Positions 26,606-35,861 of a stretch of DNA of 64,000 bases are shown one piece after another. A program made the translations under genes and the position numbers. The stretch's first letter is position 1. Each line of letters starts with the position of its first letter. Under the pieces are notes generated by a model that saw only the letters and a list, made by a program, of their open reading frames with translations, did not search any database and had not been told where the DNA came from. Source of the DNA: an uncultured Clostridia bacterium (GTDB taxonomy: Bacteria > Bacillota > Clostridia > TANB77 > CAG-508); NCBI GenBank assembly GCA_948676835.1, contig CAPOZU010000002.1, positions 111,902 through 175,901 of the forward strand, written 5' to 3'.

Positions 26606-29600
26606 ATGTCAAAAATATCAGAAGAATTAATTAAATTATCAAGTAAACCAGCTGTTGGAGGAGCTCATAGAAGAACTATAAAACTTCCTTCTTATGCTAT
26701 AAAAAACGAAAGTCATGCTAAATCCAAAATAATAAACAACATTATTCCAATTGATAGTTTTAAAAATAATCATTCAAAAACTCATAAAAGGAATCTATGT
26801 TTAAACTTAGGATATAATAATACTCAACACTCAACTCCACTTGATGAGACTTACGAAGCAGATACAAAAAATACTATAGAACCTATTACACAAAATGCTG
26901 CTCCAATTATTGAAAATTTTGAAACACCAGTCAATAACTTCTCAGATGATATTGATCCAATTGATCAACTTTTAGAATATCTTAATGCACAATCTTCTTA
27001 TAGTACTACTGATAATTCAATAATTAACTCAGATATAATAGCCTCTGAGCCTAAAGTTGAAGAAAACATAAATATTGACAAAAAGCCTGTTATAAATTTA
27101 GGATCACCATTCTTCTATACTCCATCTGTTTTTAAACAATATGATATTGCTATTTTAGATGCTAATGGGGCTGAAGAAGATGTACATACTGAAGCAAAAA
27201 GAATTTTAGAAGAAAGTATTAATGCTTCTAAAAACAAAGAAATTACTTCTCAAATAAAAATTGTAAACACAGATTTACCTCGCAAAACTAAAGTAGTAAA
27301 AAAAGTTGTTGCAAAGAAAAAGGCTACTACTGAAACAGAACCAGCTAGTAAAAAGACCGTTATAAAGAAAAAAACTGTTGTTAAAACAGAACCTGAAAAT
27401 AAAAAGGTTGTTGCAAAGAAAAAAGCTGCTACTAAGGCAGAATCTACTAACAAAAAAGTAGTTGTAAAGAAAAAAACAGTTATTAAAGAAAAGCCAACAA
27501 CTGAAAAAATCACTCCAAAGAAAGTGGTTGTAAAAACTGAAGCTAAAGTAACAAAACCTGTTCCAAAAAGGTCTATTGTTTCTGAAAATAAAACAGTAAA
27601 AATAGAACCTGTTGCTGTTCAACCTATAATTGAAAATAAGAAAACAGCTTCTATAGTTACAGCAAAACCTACAAAAATTAAAGTTTCTGCTAAATCTAAA
27701 GAATTAGACACAAAAAAAGATTTTGTAGACTTAGATGCTTTAATTAGTCAAGATACTGTGAATGAAGCATATATGCAAAGTATTAATAATATAAATCCTA
27801 CTGCACCAGTTATTAACAATATCGTTGTAACAAAACCTGTAGTTCCAGTAGAACCAATTATTAAAGAAACAGTTTCTCCTATTGTTGAAACTGTTATTAA
27901 AGAATCTGCAAATCCTGTCGGAATTTTAGTTGAAACACAAAATACAAAAACAAACAAAAAAATAAATACTCCAAAAGCTTCAACTTTTAATTCCATTTTC
28001 AAGAAATTTTCTTATGATGAAGCAGAATTAATAAATTCAGCAAATGATTTAGTAGATGATTCTCCATCTATTCAGTCAATAAATAAAGTTCCTGAAGTTG
28101 GGCAAACTTTAGAAAATGCAAAAATAGGTCAAGAAAAAAATGTTACAGAATTAAATGTACAAGCTTCTCCTATTGCAACAATACCTGTATTAGAAAATGA
28201 CGTAGATGTAATTACATCTATTGATCCTTCAAACAATTATACTTCTGAAAATGATGTTAATATTTTAAATGTATTATCAACACAAAATAATGTATATAGT
28301 TCAGTTGAACCTATAGTTACTATTGAAGATTTATTAACTTTAAATCATAATATTAAAACTGAAAAATCTATTGAAGTAGTCCCTTCAGATATAGAAATAT
28401 CTGCTGAAGAAATAAACAATGAAGAAATCACTAATACAAATGATACTGATTTTTCTATTGAAAACTATTTTGATTTAGGAAGTGAAGTATCTGATTCAGA
28501 AGAAAGTAGTGAATTAAATTATGATGATAGTGTTGGTGAAGAATTAATAGATGACAATGCTGATATAGAATTCGAGATTAAAACCGAAAAGAATTCATCT
28601 GAAGATGAGCAAAAAATTATAGATGAAATAATCAAAGAACTTGATGAAGAATTCGTTTTTGAAGATATTCAAGATTATGAACTTGAAGAACATAATGAAG
28701 ATATAGTTATAGAAGATAACAATTATAAATCTGTAGAAGATTCAATTTTTGATAATATGCTTAATGATATATCTTTAGACGACATTGACTTAGAAGACCT
28801 ATCTTCCCTTACTATTGCAGATGTTATTTCTGAAGATGATACAGAAGAAGAAAATATTGTTGAAGAAAGTAATCCTATTGAAGAAATCAATGAGGATGAT
28901 ATAGATATTGAAGATCTTCTTGATATAGAAGATGATAACAGTATTGAAGAAATTGATGAAGATGATATAGATATCGAAGATATTCTTGATAATGATATTG
29001 AAATTGATGACATTATTGATAATGTTGCAGAAGAAGAAAATATTGTTGAAAATCTTGATGTTGAAGAGATTGATGAAGATGAAAATGAAATAGAATTAGA
29101 ATATAATGATGAAGACGCTGAAATTTCTTCATTAAGTGATTATGTTTCTAATGATGCTCCTTCATCTGAAAATGAAATAGAAAGTATATTAGAGTATGCA
29201 ATGTCTTCTAACAAAAATATATCTAATACAGATTTAAAGGAAAAATTATTAACAGAATTATTTGGTGCTAATATAGATGCTGAATCTGATACAGCTACAT
29301 TAAATATTAATGGTATTAATAAAGATATTACATCAGATTTCTTAAAAGTAATTGATACACTTACTCAAACAATTTCAAAACTTGAGCAAAAAAATTCTCA
29401 ACCAGATCACATTATTGATGAATTAGGAAAAGCTATTAATATAGAAATTGATAAAGATGACATCTTCTCTATCTCTATCTTAAATGAAACTTATGAAATT
29501 GTTGCTGATTTTGATGGTATTTCTGTTCTTTCAGAAAACATTCATATCTCAACACCAAAAAATAATTTCTTTGTAAATATCGGTGATAAATACATTGAAA

Positions 29601-30244
29601 TACATAATCAAAAAACAAATTTTGTAGTATATACAAACTTTGAAGATGTAGAATTTGCAAATGCTTTAAATAATGTAGCATTTACTAAAAAGAATAATCG
29701 AATTGAATTAACTATAAAAGAAGCATTTAAATTATCTTCTGGAAATAATAAAATTTCACTTTCAATGTTAAATACTTCTATTGCAGATATTGAAGGAACT
29801 CAAGCATTATCTAATGATGATGAAGAAACTTCAGTTTGCGATAATAAAACACTTGTAATTTCAGAAGAAACTCAAAAAGTTTATTTACCTTATACAATAA
29901 AAGATATTATGGAAAAATTAAACGATACTGCAACAGGATATCAAACAGTTCAAGATGTTATTGATGAAGAATATATCATTCCTTTATCAGAATTTAAAAT
30001 GCCTATTGTATCTCGTTTTAAAGAAGCTTATAAATTCATGAGAGAAAAAGAAAATAGTTCTGTATATGCAGCTATAGACTTAGCGTTAGAATTAATGTTT
30101 AATTCTAATTTAAATCCTGCAGTAATAAGAGCTTGTAAGAACTTAAGAGAACTTAATATTTATCTTGATTGCTTATATGAAAATGAATTAGAAAAATTTG
30201 ATTGCTTTAAAGTAATTTATAAAGTATTACCAAAAATTCAATAA
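26606..30244 (+). CDS. Large repeat protein with lysine-rich and acidic blocks, 1212 aa
   Basis: The start is the ATG at 26606 with an ACGGAGG site; the frame upstream to 26414 spans the promoter and is not coding. No signal peptide or membrane helix is seen, so the protein should be cytoplasmic. Four lysine-rich repeats of the KKVVAKKKxxxK type (about residues 228-320, DNA 27290-27530) recall histone-H1-like tails. A long Asp/Glu/Ile region (about 580-860) has near-identical repeats of EEIDEDDIDIEDILD. The last 250 residues look globular. Unrecognised as a whole. It is divergent from the TasA-SipW operon, which suggests, but does not prove, a linked role such as scaffold. Confidence 0.75.
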   Translation: MSKISEELIKLSSKPAVGGAHRRTIKLPSYAIKNESHAKSKIINNIIPIDSFKNNHSKTHKRNLCLNLGYNNTQHSTPLDETYEADTKNTIEPITQNAAPIIENFETPVNNFSDDIDPIDQLLEYLNAQSSYSTTDNSIINSDIIASEPKVEENINIDKKPVINLGSPFFYTPSVFKQYDIAILDANGAEEDVHTEAKRILEESINASKNKEITSQIKIVNTDLPRKTKVVKKVVAKKKATTETEPASKKTVIKKKTVVKTEPENKKVVAKKKAATKAESTNKKVVVKKKTVIKEKPTTEKITPKKVVVKTEAKVTKPVPKRSIVSENKTVKIEPVAVQPIIENKKTASIVTAKPTKIKVSAKSKELDTKKDFVDLDALISQDTVNEAYMQSINNINPTAPVINNIVVTKPVVPVEPIIKETVSPIVETVIKESANPVGILVETQNTKTNKKINTPKASTFNSIFKKFSYDEAELINSANDLVDDSPSIQSINKVPEVGQTLENAKIGQEKNVTELNVQASPIATIPVLENDVDVITSIDPSNNYTSENDVNILNVLSTQNNVYSSVEPIVTIEDLLTLNHNIKTEKSIEVVPSDIEISAEEINNEEITNTNDTDFSIENYFDLGSEVSDSEESSELNYDDSVGEELIDDNADIEFEIKTEKNSSEDEQKIIDEIIKELDEEFVFEDIQDYELEEHNEDIVIEDNNYKSVEDSIFDNMLNDISLDDIDLEDLSSLTIADVISEDDTEEENIVEESNPIEEINEDDIDIEDLLDIEDDNSIEEIDEDDIDIEDILDNDIEIDDIIDNVAEEENIVENLDVEEIDEDENEIELEYNDEDAEISSLSDYVSNDAPSSENEIESILEYAMSSNKNISNTDLKEKLLTELFGANIDAESDTATLNINGINKDITSDFLKVIDTLTQTISKLEQKNSQPDHIIDELGKAINIEIDKDDIFSISILNETYEIVADFDGISVLSENIHISTPKNNFFVNIGDKYIEIHNQKTNFVVYTNFEDVEFANALNNVAFTKKNNRIELTIKEAFKLSSGNNKISLSMLNTSIADIEGTQALSNDDEETSVCDNKTLVISEETQKVYLPYTIKDIMEKLNDTATGYQTVQDVIDEEYIIPLSEFKMPIVSRFKEAYKFMREKENSSVYAAIDLALELMFNSNLNPAVIRACKNLRELNIYLDCLYENELEKFDCFKVIYKVLPKIQ

Positions 30245-30255
30245 GAAGAATAATA

Positions 30256-30284
30256 AAAAGGATATCTAAGAGATATCCTTTTTT
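30256..30284. terminator. Bidirectional terminator between the 1212-aa gene and clpB
   Basis: AAAAAGGATATCT and AGATATCCTTTTTT pair closely, with a T run on the plus strand and an A-rich complement. The stem overlaps the last codons of clpB. Confidence 0.9.
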
Positions 30285-32902
30285 ATTGTTTCTGCTTGAA
30301 CTTCTTTTTTAGGTCTTACATTAAGACCATGTATTCTTTTATCATAGTATACTTCTACCTTATCACCATCTTTAATTTCTCCAGAAATTAATTTTCTGGC
30401 CATTAAAGTTTCTACTTGTGATTGAACAATTCTTTTTAAAGGTCTTGCACCAAATTCCATATCATATCCCTCTTCAACAAGCCATCTTACAGAATTTTTT
30501 GTAAAAGAAAGTTCAACTCCATTATCTTTTACTCTATTTATTAATCCTTTTAATATTAGTTCCACAATTCCAAAAACAACATCTTTCTCTAATGCTTTGA
30601 AACAAATAATTTCATCTAATCTATTTAAAAATTCAGGTCTGAAATGTTGTTTTAATATCATATCTATATTTTCTCTTGCTTTTTCAGTTATTTCTTTATT
30701 TTCAGATATGCTTTTTAATATTACTTGTGAGCCTAAATTAGATGTTAATATAATTACAGTATTTTTAAAATCAATTAGCCTTCCTTGTGAATCTGTAACT
30801 CTTCCGTCATCTAATACTTGTAATAATATATTAAATACATCTGGATGAGCTTTTTCAACTTCATCAAATAATACTACAGAGTATGGCTTTCTTCTAACAG
30901 CTTCTGTTAACTGCCCACCTTCCTCATATCCAACATATCCTGGAGGTGCACCAATAAGTCTAGTTACACTAAATTTCTCCATATATTCCGACATATCTAA
31001 TCTTATCATATTTTTTTCATCATCAAATAATGTAGCTGCTAATGTTTTTGCAAGTTCTGTTTTACCAACACCTGTTGGACCTAAAAACATAAAAGATCCT
31101 ATTGGCCTGTTTGGATTAGCAATACCTGCTCTTGCTCTTAAAATAGCTTCACTTACCTTTTTTACAGCTTCATCTTGTCCAACAACCCTTTCATGTAATA
31201 TTGCTTCTAAACTAAGTAATTTTTGTTTTTCAGCCTCTGCAAGTTTTGATACAGGTATTCCTGTCCATTTTGAAACAACCTTTGCTATTTCTTCTTCTGT
31301 TACTTTATTCTTTAATAAAGTATTTGCACCTTGAGTTTTCTCAATTTCTTTTTCTTCTTGTTCTAATACAGTTTTCAAATTTGGTAATGTAGAATATTTC
31401 AATTCAGCGGCTTTGTTTAAATCATAATTTCTTTCTGCTTTTTCAATTTCGCTATTTACATCATCTATTTTCTCTTTTAATTTTTGAATTTTGCTAATAT
31501 TTTTCTTCTCATTTTCCCATTTTAACTTCATATCCTGAAATTGTTCTCTCATAGAAGCAAGTTCTTTTCTTAACTCTACTAGACGTTTTTGAAATTTAGG
31601 ATTGTCTTCTCTATCTAGTGACTTTTCCTCTATTTCATATTGCATGATTTTCCTTGAAATAACATCTAATTCTGTTGGCATAGATTCCACTTCACTTCTT
31701 ATCATAGCACATGCTTCATCTATTAAGTCTATTGCTTTATCTGGTAAGAATCTATCTGCTATATATCTATTTGAAAGTGTTGCAGCAGCTACTACTGCTG
31801 AATCTTGAATTTTAACACCATGAAATATTTCAAATTTTTCTTGAATACCTCTTAATATTGTAATTGCATCCTGAACTGTTGGTTCTGGTACCATAACTTG
31901 TTGAAATCTTCTTGTTAAAGCTGGATCCTTTTCAATATATTCTCTATATTCATCTAGTGTTGTAGCACCAACACAATGAAGTTCTCCCCTTGCCAAACGT
32001 GGTTTTAAAAGATTACTTGCATCCATAGCTCCATCTGATTTTCCCGCACCAACTAAATTATGGATTTCGTCTATGAATAAAATTATATTACCTTGTGATT
32101 TATCAATTTCTTTTAGAATTCCTGTTAATCTTTCTTCAAATTCTCCTTTATATTTAGCTCCTGCAATTAAAAGGCCTAAATCAAGTTCAAATATTGTTTT
32201 TCCTTTTAAACTTGTTGGTACATCTCCTCTAACAATTCTTTGGGCTAGTCCTTCAACAATTGCTGTTTTACCAACACCAGGCTCACCTATCAAAACCGGA
32301 TTATTTTTTGTTTTACGAGACAAAATTCTAATTACATTTCTTATTTCTTCATCTCTTCCTATAATAGGATTTAATTTATTCTGTTTTGCAAGTTCAGTAA
32401 CATTTTTACCAAATTTTTGTAATATATCTGAATCTCCATCTTCTGATTCTTTATTTTCTTGAGCATTTCCTCTAATATCTTTTAATGCAGATAAAAATTT
32501 ATGCTTATCTAGTTTGTATACCTTAAAAATTCTCTTTAATTCTTCTGAACTGCATTCTATAATTCCAAGCATTAAATGTTCAACTGATATAAACTCATCT
32601 TTCATTGATTTAGCTTGTTTTGCAGCTTCATCTAATGTTTTCTCCACAACTTGAGAAAAACGTAATGCTACTGCTCCAGTTACTTTTGGAAGTGTTTCAA
32701 CTTTTTCCTGAATCATTATTCTTAAAGAATTAACATCAATATCCATCTTTTTCAAAAGCATTGTAACTAGACTTGCATCAGTTTCTATTAATGCTAAAAC
32801 CATGTGATATTCTGTTATTTCTGCATTATTATTACTAATAGTAATATTACTTGCTGCAGTAATTACATCTTTTGATTTTTCAGTAAAGTTTGATACATTC
32901 AT
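30266..32902 (-). CDS. clpB: ATP-dependent disaggregase ClpB
   Basis: The 878 residues show the full ClpB order: N-terminal Clp repeat domain (1-145), first AAA+ domain with Walker A GEPGVGKTA at about 208, a long coiled-coil middle domain (about 400-530, REQFQDMKLKWENEKK and on), and a second AAA+ domain with GPTGVGKTE at about 606 and YEEGGQLTEAVRRKPYSVVLFDEVEKAH. The middle domain length separates it from ClpC and ClpA. ClpB dissolves protein aggregates together with DnaK. No CIRCE-like inverted repeat was seen in the 30 bases before it. It stands alone, between a DUF6056-like gene and a terminator. Confidence 0.95.
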   Translation of the reverse strand: MNVSNFTEKSKDVITAASNITISNNNAEITEYHMVLALIETDASLVTMLLKKMDIDVNSLRIMIQEKVETLPKVTGAVALRFSQVVEKTLDEAAKQAKSMKDEFISVEHLMLGIIECSSEELKRIFKVYKLDKHKFLSALKDIRGNAQENKESEDGDSDILQKFGKNVTELAKQNKLNPIIGRDEEIRNVIRILSRKTKNNPVLIGEPGVGKTAIVEGLAQRIVRGDVPTSLKGKTIFELDLGLLIAGAKYKGEFEERLTGILKEIDKSQGNIILFIDEIHNLVGAGKSDGAMDASNLLKPRLARGELHCVGATTLDEYREYIEKDPALTRRFQQVMVPEPTVQDAITILRGIQEKFEIFHGVKIQDSAVVAAATLSNRYIADRFLPDKAIDLIDEACAMIRSEVESMPTELDVISRKIMQYEIEEKSLDREDNPKFQKRLVELRKELASMREQFQDMKLKWENEKKNISKIQKLKEKIDDVNSEIEKAERNYDLNKAAELKYSTLPNLKTVLEQEEKEIEKTQGANTLLKNKVTEEEIAKVVSKWTGIPVSKLAEAEKQKLLSLEAILHERVVGQDEAVKKVSEAILRARAGIANPNRPIGSFMFLGPTGVGKTELAKTLAATLFDDEKNMIRLDMSEYMEKFSVTRLIGAPPGYVGYEEGGQLTEAVRRKPYSVVLFDEVEKAHPDVFNILLQVLDDGRVTDSQGRLIDFKNTVIILTSNLGSQVILKSISENKEITEKARENIDMILKQHFRPEFLNRLDEIICFKALEKDVVFGIVELILKGLINRVKDNGVELSFTKNSVRWLVEEGYDMEFGARPLKRIVQSQVETLMARKLISGEIKDGDKVEVYYDKRIHGLNVRPKKEVQAETIKKDIS

Positions 32903-32936
32903 ACTTTTCTTCCTCTTTTCTTTAGTTAAATTTTAT

Positions 32937-34313
32937 TTATTTTTGAGTATATAAAATGCAAAGTAAAACATTAATATATTGTATTGCACCAATACATTTT
33001 ATAATTGTTCCGGTTTTCTTTTGAACTTTAATATCGTTTTTATCATTTTTTTTCATTAATTCTTGCCAAATTAAAATACTATCTATTATCATAGCAAATT
33101 CGAAAAATATCATTGTTCTTTCGCCTGATGAAAAAATCGTTGGTGTAAATCCCATTAATAATCTAGATGCAAGTCCTGCAAGAAATACTATTAATGCGAC
33201 ATTATTATTTAATTTTTTAAATATTAACAATAAAGATAATACAATTGCTATAAAACTTACAAAAGAAAATACTATTGGCACAACATATAACATATTATTG
33301 CTTGTGGCTGGTGATAATATCACTGCTTCTGATACCATAAGTTTTCTAATTTCAACTATAAAGTGAAATATATTGTCTGTTATTGGTGAAAGGTAATACA
33401 TTAATATTATAGATAAAAATGGAATTACAGAAATTATTTTATATAATGTTTCTTCTTTATAATTTGAAAAAATATATACAGCAATTAATAATGTAAATAA
33501 TGTATATATAATATTTCCTTTTCCTATTATTAATCCCATTGTAGATGTAAAACCTAGACCAACTTTATCTAAAAATGATAGCATATTCATATCTTTAAAT
33601 AGATTTGAAACTTCTGCATTAGTTCTTGCATGATTTCCTGGACAAGTTAATATAAATATCATACTTGCAATAATAACTAAAGTTTGTACTATCATATATG
33701 GATGTACTTTTTTATTTTTTAATAAGAAAAGTACAGTAAATAAAATATATGCTCCTACTAAAATTGCACAAGAGATTTCAGCATTTCCGGCAAATATTAA
33801 AGAAATTGTATATAAAACATATTCATAAGGTCTAATTTTTTCGCCATCCCAAATTTTTCTTATTGGAATTAATGCAAATAAAGCTGTTGCGAGTGGCCAC
33901 ATATAATTTATTGTTGTTGCAGCCCAACCAGCACTTGCCATTTTATTTAGTGGATATGCCAGTATCATAAATACAAGCATTGCTGTATTCTCATTTTTAT
34001 TATCCTTTATAAATATTTTTGAAATCGAATATCCGGCAAGCGCGACCATAGCTGCTTCTATTAAAACCCATAAATATTTAGATGTTTTTAATACAAAACA
34101 TAATACAAATTCAATTATAACTCTTGAAGACCACCAATTATACCTCTCTCCAACAAAAGATACTATGCTATTATTTGTTACTTTTTCTATAAAATATGCA
34201 TCATCAAATTTATTTGGAGTAATAAACATTGTTAAAACAATTTCTAAAACAAATAAAATAAAAATTGCAAGTCTTCCATTCTTTTTAAAGAATTCTACTA
34301 TTTTTTCCCTCAT
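32937..34313 (-). CDS. Multi-pass membrane protein, DUF6056-like, 458 aa
   Basis: About eleven hydrophobic helices are visible. An N-terminal basic helix is followed by an extracytoplasmic loop with DDAYFIEKV and YNWWSSRVIIEF, a pattern known from DUF6056 proteins, which resemble glycosyltransferase-C type membrane enzymes and often carry acidic residues in the first outer loop. The central helices include NAEISCAILVGAYILF. It starts 17 bases after the 173-aa gene and the two likely work together. A role in cell-envelope sugar transfer is inference; the DUF6056 call is moderate. Confidence 0.65.
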   Translation of the reverse strand: MREKIVEFFKKNGRLAIFILFVLEIVLTMFITPNKFDDAYFIEKVTNNSIVSFVGERYNWWSSRVIIEFVLCFVLKTSKYLWVLIEAAMVALAGYSISKIFIKDNKNENTAMLVFMILAYPLNKMASAGWAATTINYMWPLATALFALIPIRKIWDGEKIRPYEYVLYTISLIFAGNAEISCAILVGAYILFTVLFLLKNKKVHPYMIVQTLVIIASMIFILTCPGNHARTNAEVSNLFKDMNMLSFLDKVGLGFTSTMGLIIGKGNIIYTLFTLLIAVYIFSNYKEETLYKIISVIPFLSIILMYYLSPITDNIFHFIVEIRKLMVSEAVILSPATSNNMLYVVPIVFSFVSFIAIVLSLLLIFKKLNNNVALIVFLAGLASRLLMGFTPTIFSSGERTMIFFEFAMIIDSILIWQELMKKNDKNDIKVQKKTGTIIKCIGAIQYINVLLCILYTQK

Positions 34314-34330
34314 TTTTAGTCCGTCCTCTA

Positions 34331-34852
34331 CTAATTTAATTCAAAAGATATTAATGTAAATGCTAAAATATCTTCACCATCATTGTGATATAAAACATAT
34401 ATATCATAAGCTCCTTTTGGCATTCCAAATACCAAAGAACGAGCATGAAGACCTGCTTTTTTATGTTCATCTTTAACTAAATTTATATTTTCTTCCATCT
34501 GAGTTCTCATTAAAAACATTTTTCCAGTTTCTTGATGTTTTAAAACATAACTGGCATTTATAGAATTTAACTCAGATCCTTCTCTAAATGCCCAACCAGA
34601 TATTTCAACTGTTTTACCATTTTTTTGATGTTCTATTAAATCTATATGAGCACTTATTTCGCCATCTTCAACTTCTTCTATACTATTTTTAGGATCTATT
34701 GAAAGAACTTCTGTGTTTGGCCCTAATGTATATGATTTACATATTAAAAGTGAACTCATAGTTAAAGCTAAATATACTATAACTAAAACTATAGAAACTA
34801 TTAGTATTTTTATATATAGTGATTTATTAATTTCTGTGTCTAAAAAACCCAT
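34331..34852 (-). CDS. Single-pass membrane protein with outer beta domain, 173 aa
   Basis: One helix (about residues 13-34, YIKILIVSIVLVIVYLALTM) is followed by an extracytoplasmic domain of about 135 residues with VEISGWAFREGSELNS and a C-terminal YDIYVLYHNDGED, which look like a beta sandwich. The ISGWAF motif is often seen in small proteins beside envelope glycosyltransferase genes, in my reading of such loci. It forms a pair with the DUF6056-like gene 17 bases downstream. Function unknown. Confidence 0.6.
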   Translation of the reverse strand: MGFLDTEINKSLYIKILIVSIVLVIVYLALTMSSLLICKSYTLGPNTEVLSIDPKNSIEEVEDGEISAHIDLIEHQKNGKTVEISGWAFREGSELNSINASYVLKHQETGKMFLMRTQMEENINLVKDEHKKAGLHARSLVFGMPKGAYDIYVLYHNDGEDILAFTLISFELN

Positions 34853-34923
34853 TTTTTATCTCCAATTTTAAAAAAACTTTTACTAAGTAATTTTATCACA
34901 TAATTATACATAATTCAACAACT

Positions 34924-35709
34924 CTAATGTTCAAATTCATTTATATTTTTAAATTCATATCCCATATTTTTAATTTCTTTAATTACATCACTTAAAATAA
35001 TACTATTATCTTTTGAAGTAGCATGTAATAATAATACACATCCATTATGAATATTTTCTATAATTTTCTTTTTGCCATATTCTTCTCTGTTTTGTTTTTC
35101 TACATCCCAATCATCATATGCAGAAGACCACATAACACTTGTATATCCTAAATCATGTACAATTTTAGCTGTTCTTTGACTAAATTCACCTTTAGGTGGT
35201 CTAAAAAATGTCATTTCATAGTTAAATTTTTCATATACACTATTATGCAAATTCATAATTTCTGTTTTTATTTCATCATCACTTATATTGGGTAAACACT
35301 TATGATTTACTGTATGATTACCAACTATATGTCCTTCTTCTATCATCCTTTTTACTATATTGCTTGCTGTATTCAAGTAATGCGCTGTTATAAAAAAAGA
35401 TGCTTTTACATCATTTTCTTTCAAAGCATCCAAAATTGCTTCTGTATATCCATTTTCATATCCACAATCAAATGTTAAATAAATTTTGTTAGATGTTTCA
35501 TTTCCCATTGAAATATCATTAAATTCTTTTACAATTTTTTCTGGTTTACTATCTAATGTTGGTTGAGAATGATTTTCTCCTCTTCTAAATCCCCATGCTA
35601 AAAGTTCATTACTAAGTTCAGAAGTAGCTTGAGAATACAAACAAAACTGAAATATGCAAACTGTTAATAATCCTATTACAAAACAACTTCTTATGATTTT
35701 GTCTTTCAT
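34924..35709 (-). CDS. Polysaccharide deacetylase, PdaA-like
   Basis: The start at 35709 follows AATGGAGGTTTTT. A signal peptide (IIRSCFVIGLLTVCIFQFCLYSQA) indicates export. The NodB domain shows TFDCGYENG (catalytic Asp and metal Asp region; the second D of TFDDG is here a C), GHIVGNHTVNH with the two metal histidines, FFRPPKGEFS and LLLHATS. The TFDCGYEN variant is the mark of the PdaA group, which makes muramic delta-lactam in spore cortex peptidoglycan, so the role fits a spore former. It stands alone with a short AT-rich region upstream. Confidence 0.88.
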   Translation of the reverse strand: MKDKIIRSCFVIGLLTVCIFQFCLYSQATSELSNELLAWGFRRGENHSQPTLDSKPEKIVKEFNDISMGNETSNKIYLTFDCGYENGYTEAILDALKENDVKASFFITAHYLNTASNIVKRMIEEGHIVGNHTVNHKCLPNISDDEIKTEIMNLHNSVYEKFNYEMTFFRPPKGEFSQRTAKIVHDLGYTSVMWSSAYDDWDVEKQNREEYGKKKIIENIHNGCVLLLHATSKDNSIILSDVIKEIKNMGYEFKNINEFEH

Positions 35710-35818
35710 AAAAACCTCCATTTTTAATAAAATAAATTCATTAGTATTTTACTTATACTAAAATAATTATATTGGATTATTAATAATTATATTCATTATT
35801 TTTGATATAACAAAATAA

Positions 35819-35846
35819 GACACCTTACAATTAACTGTAAAGTGCC
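35819..35846 (-). terminator. Terminator after the HD-GYP-like gene
   Basis: On the minus strand GGCACTTTACAG and TTGTAAGGTGTC pair around a short loop and are followed by TTATTTTGTT. It lies 16 bases after the gene ending at 35862. Confidence 0.75.
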
Positions 35847-35861
35847 TTTGTTTACTATATA

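Noticed and set aside
27250..29013. Long antisense frames rich in Phe/Ser/Ile opposite the repeat protein
   Set aside because: They are complements of lysine- and acid-rich repeats, without start sites or recognisable domains.
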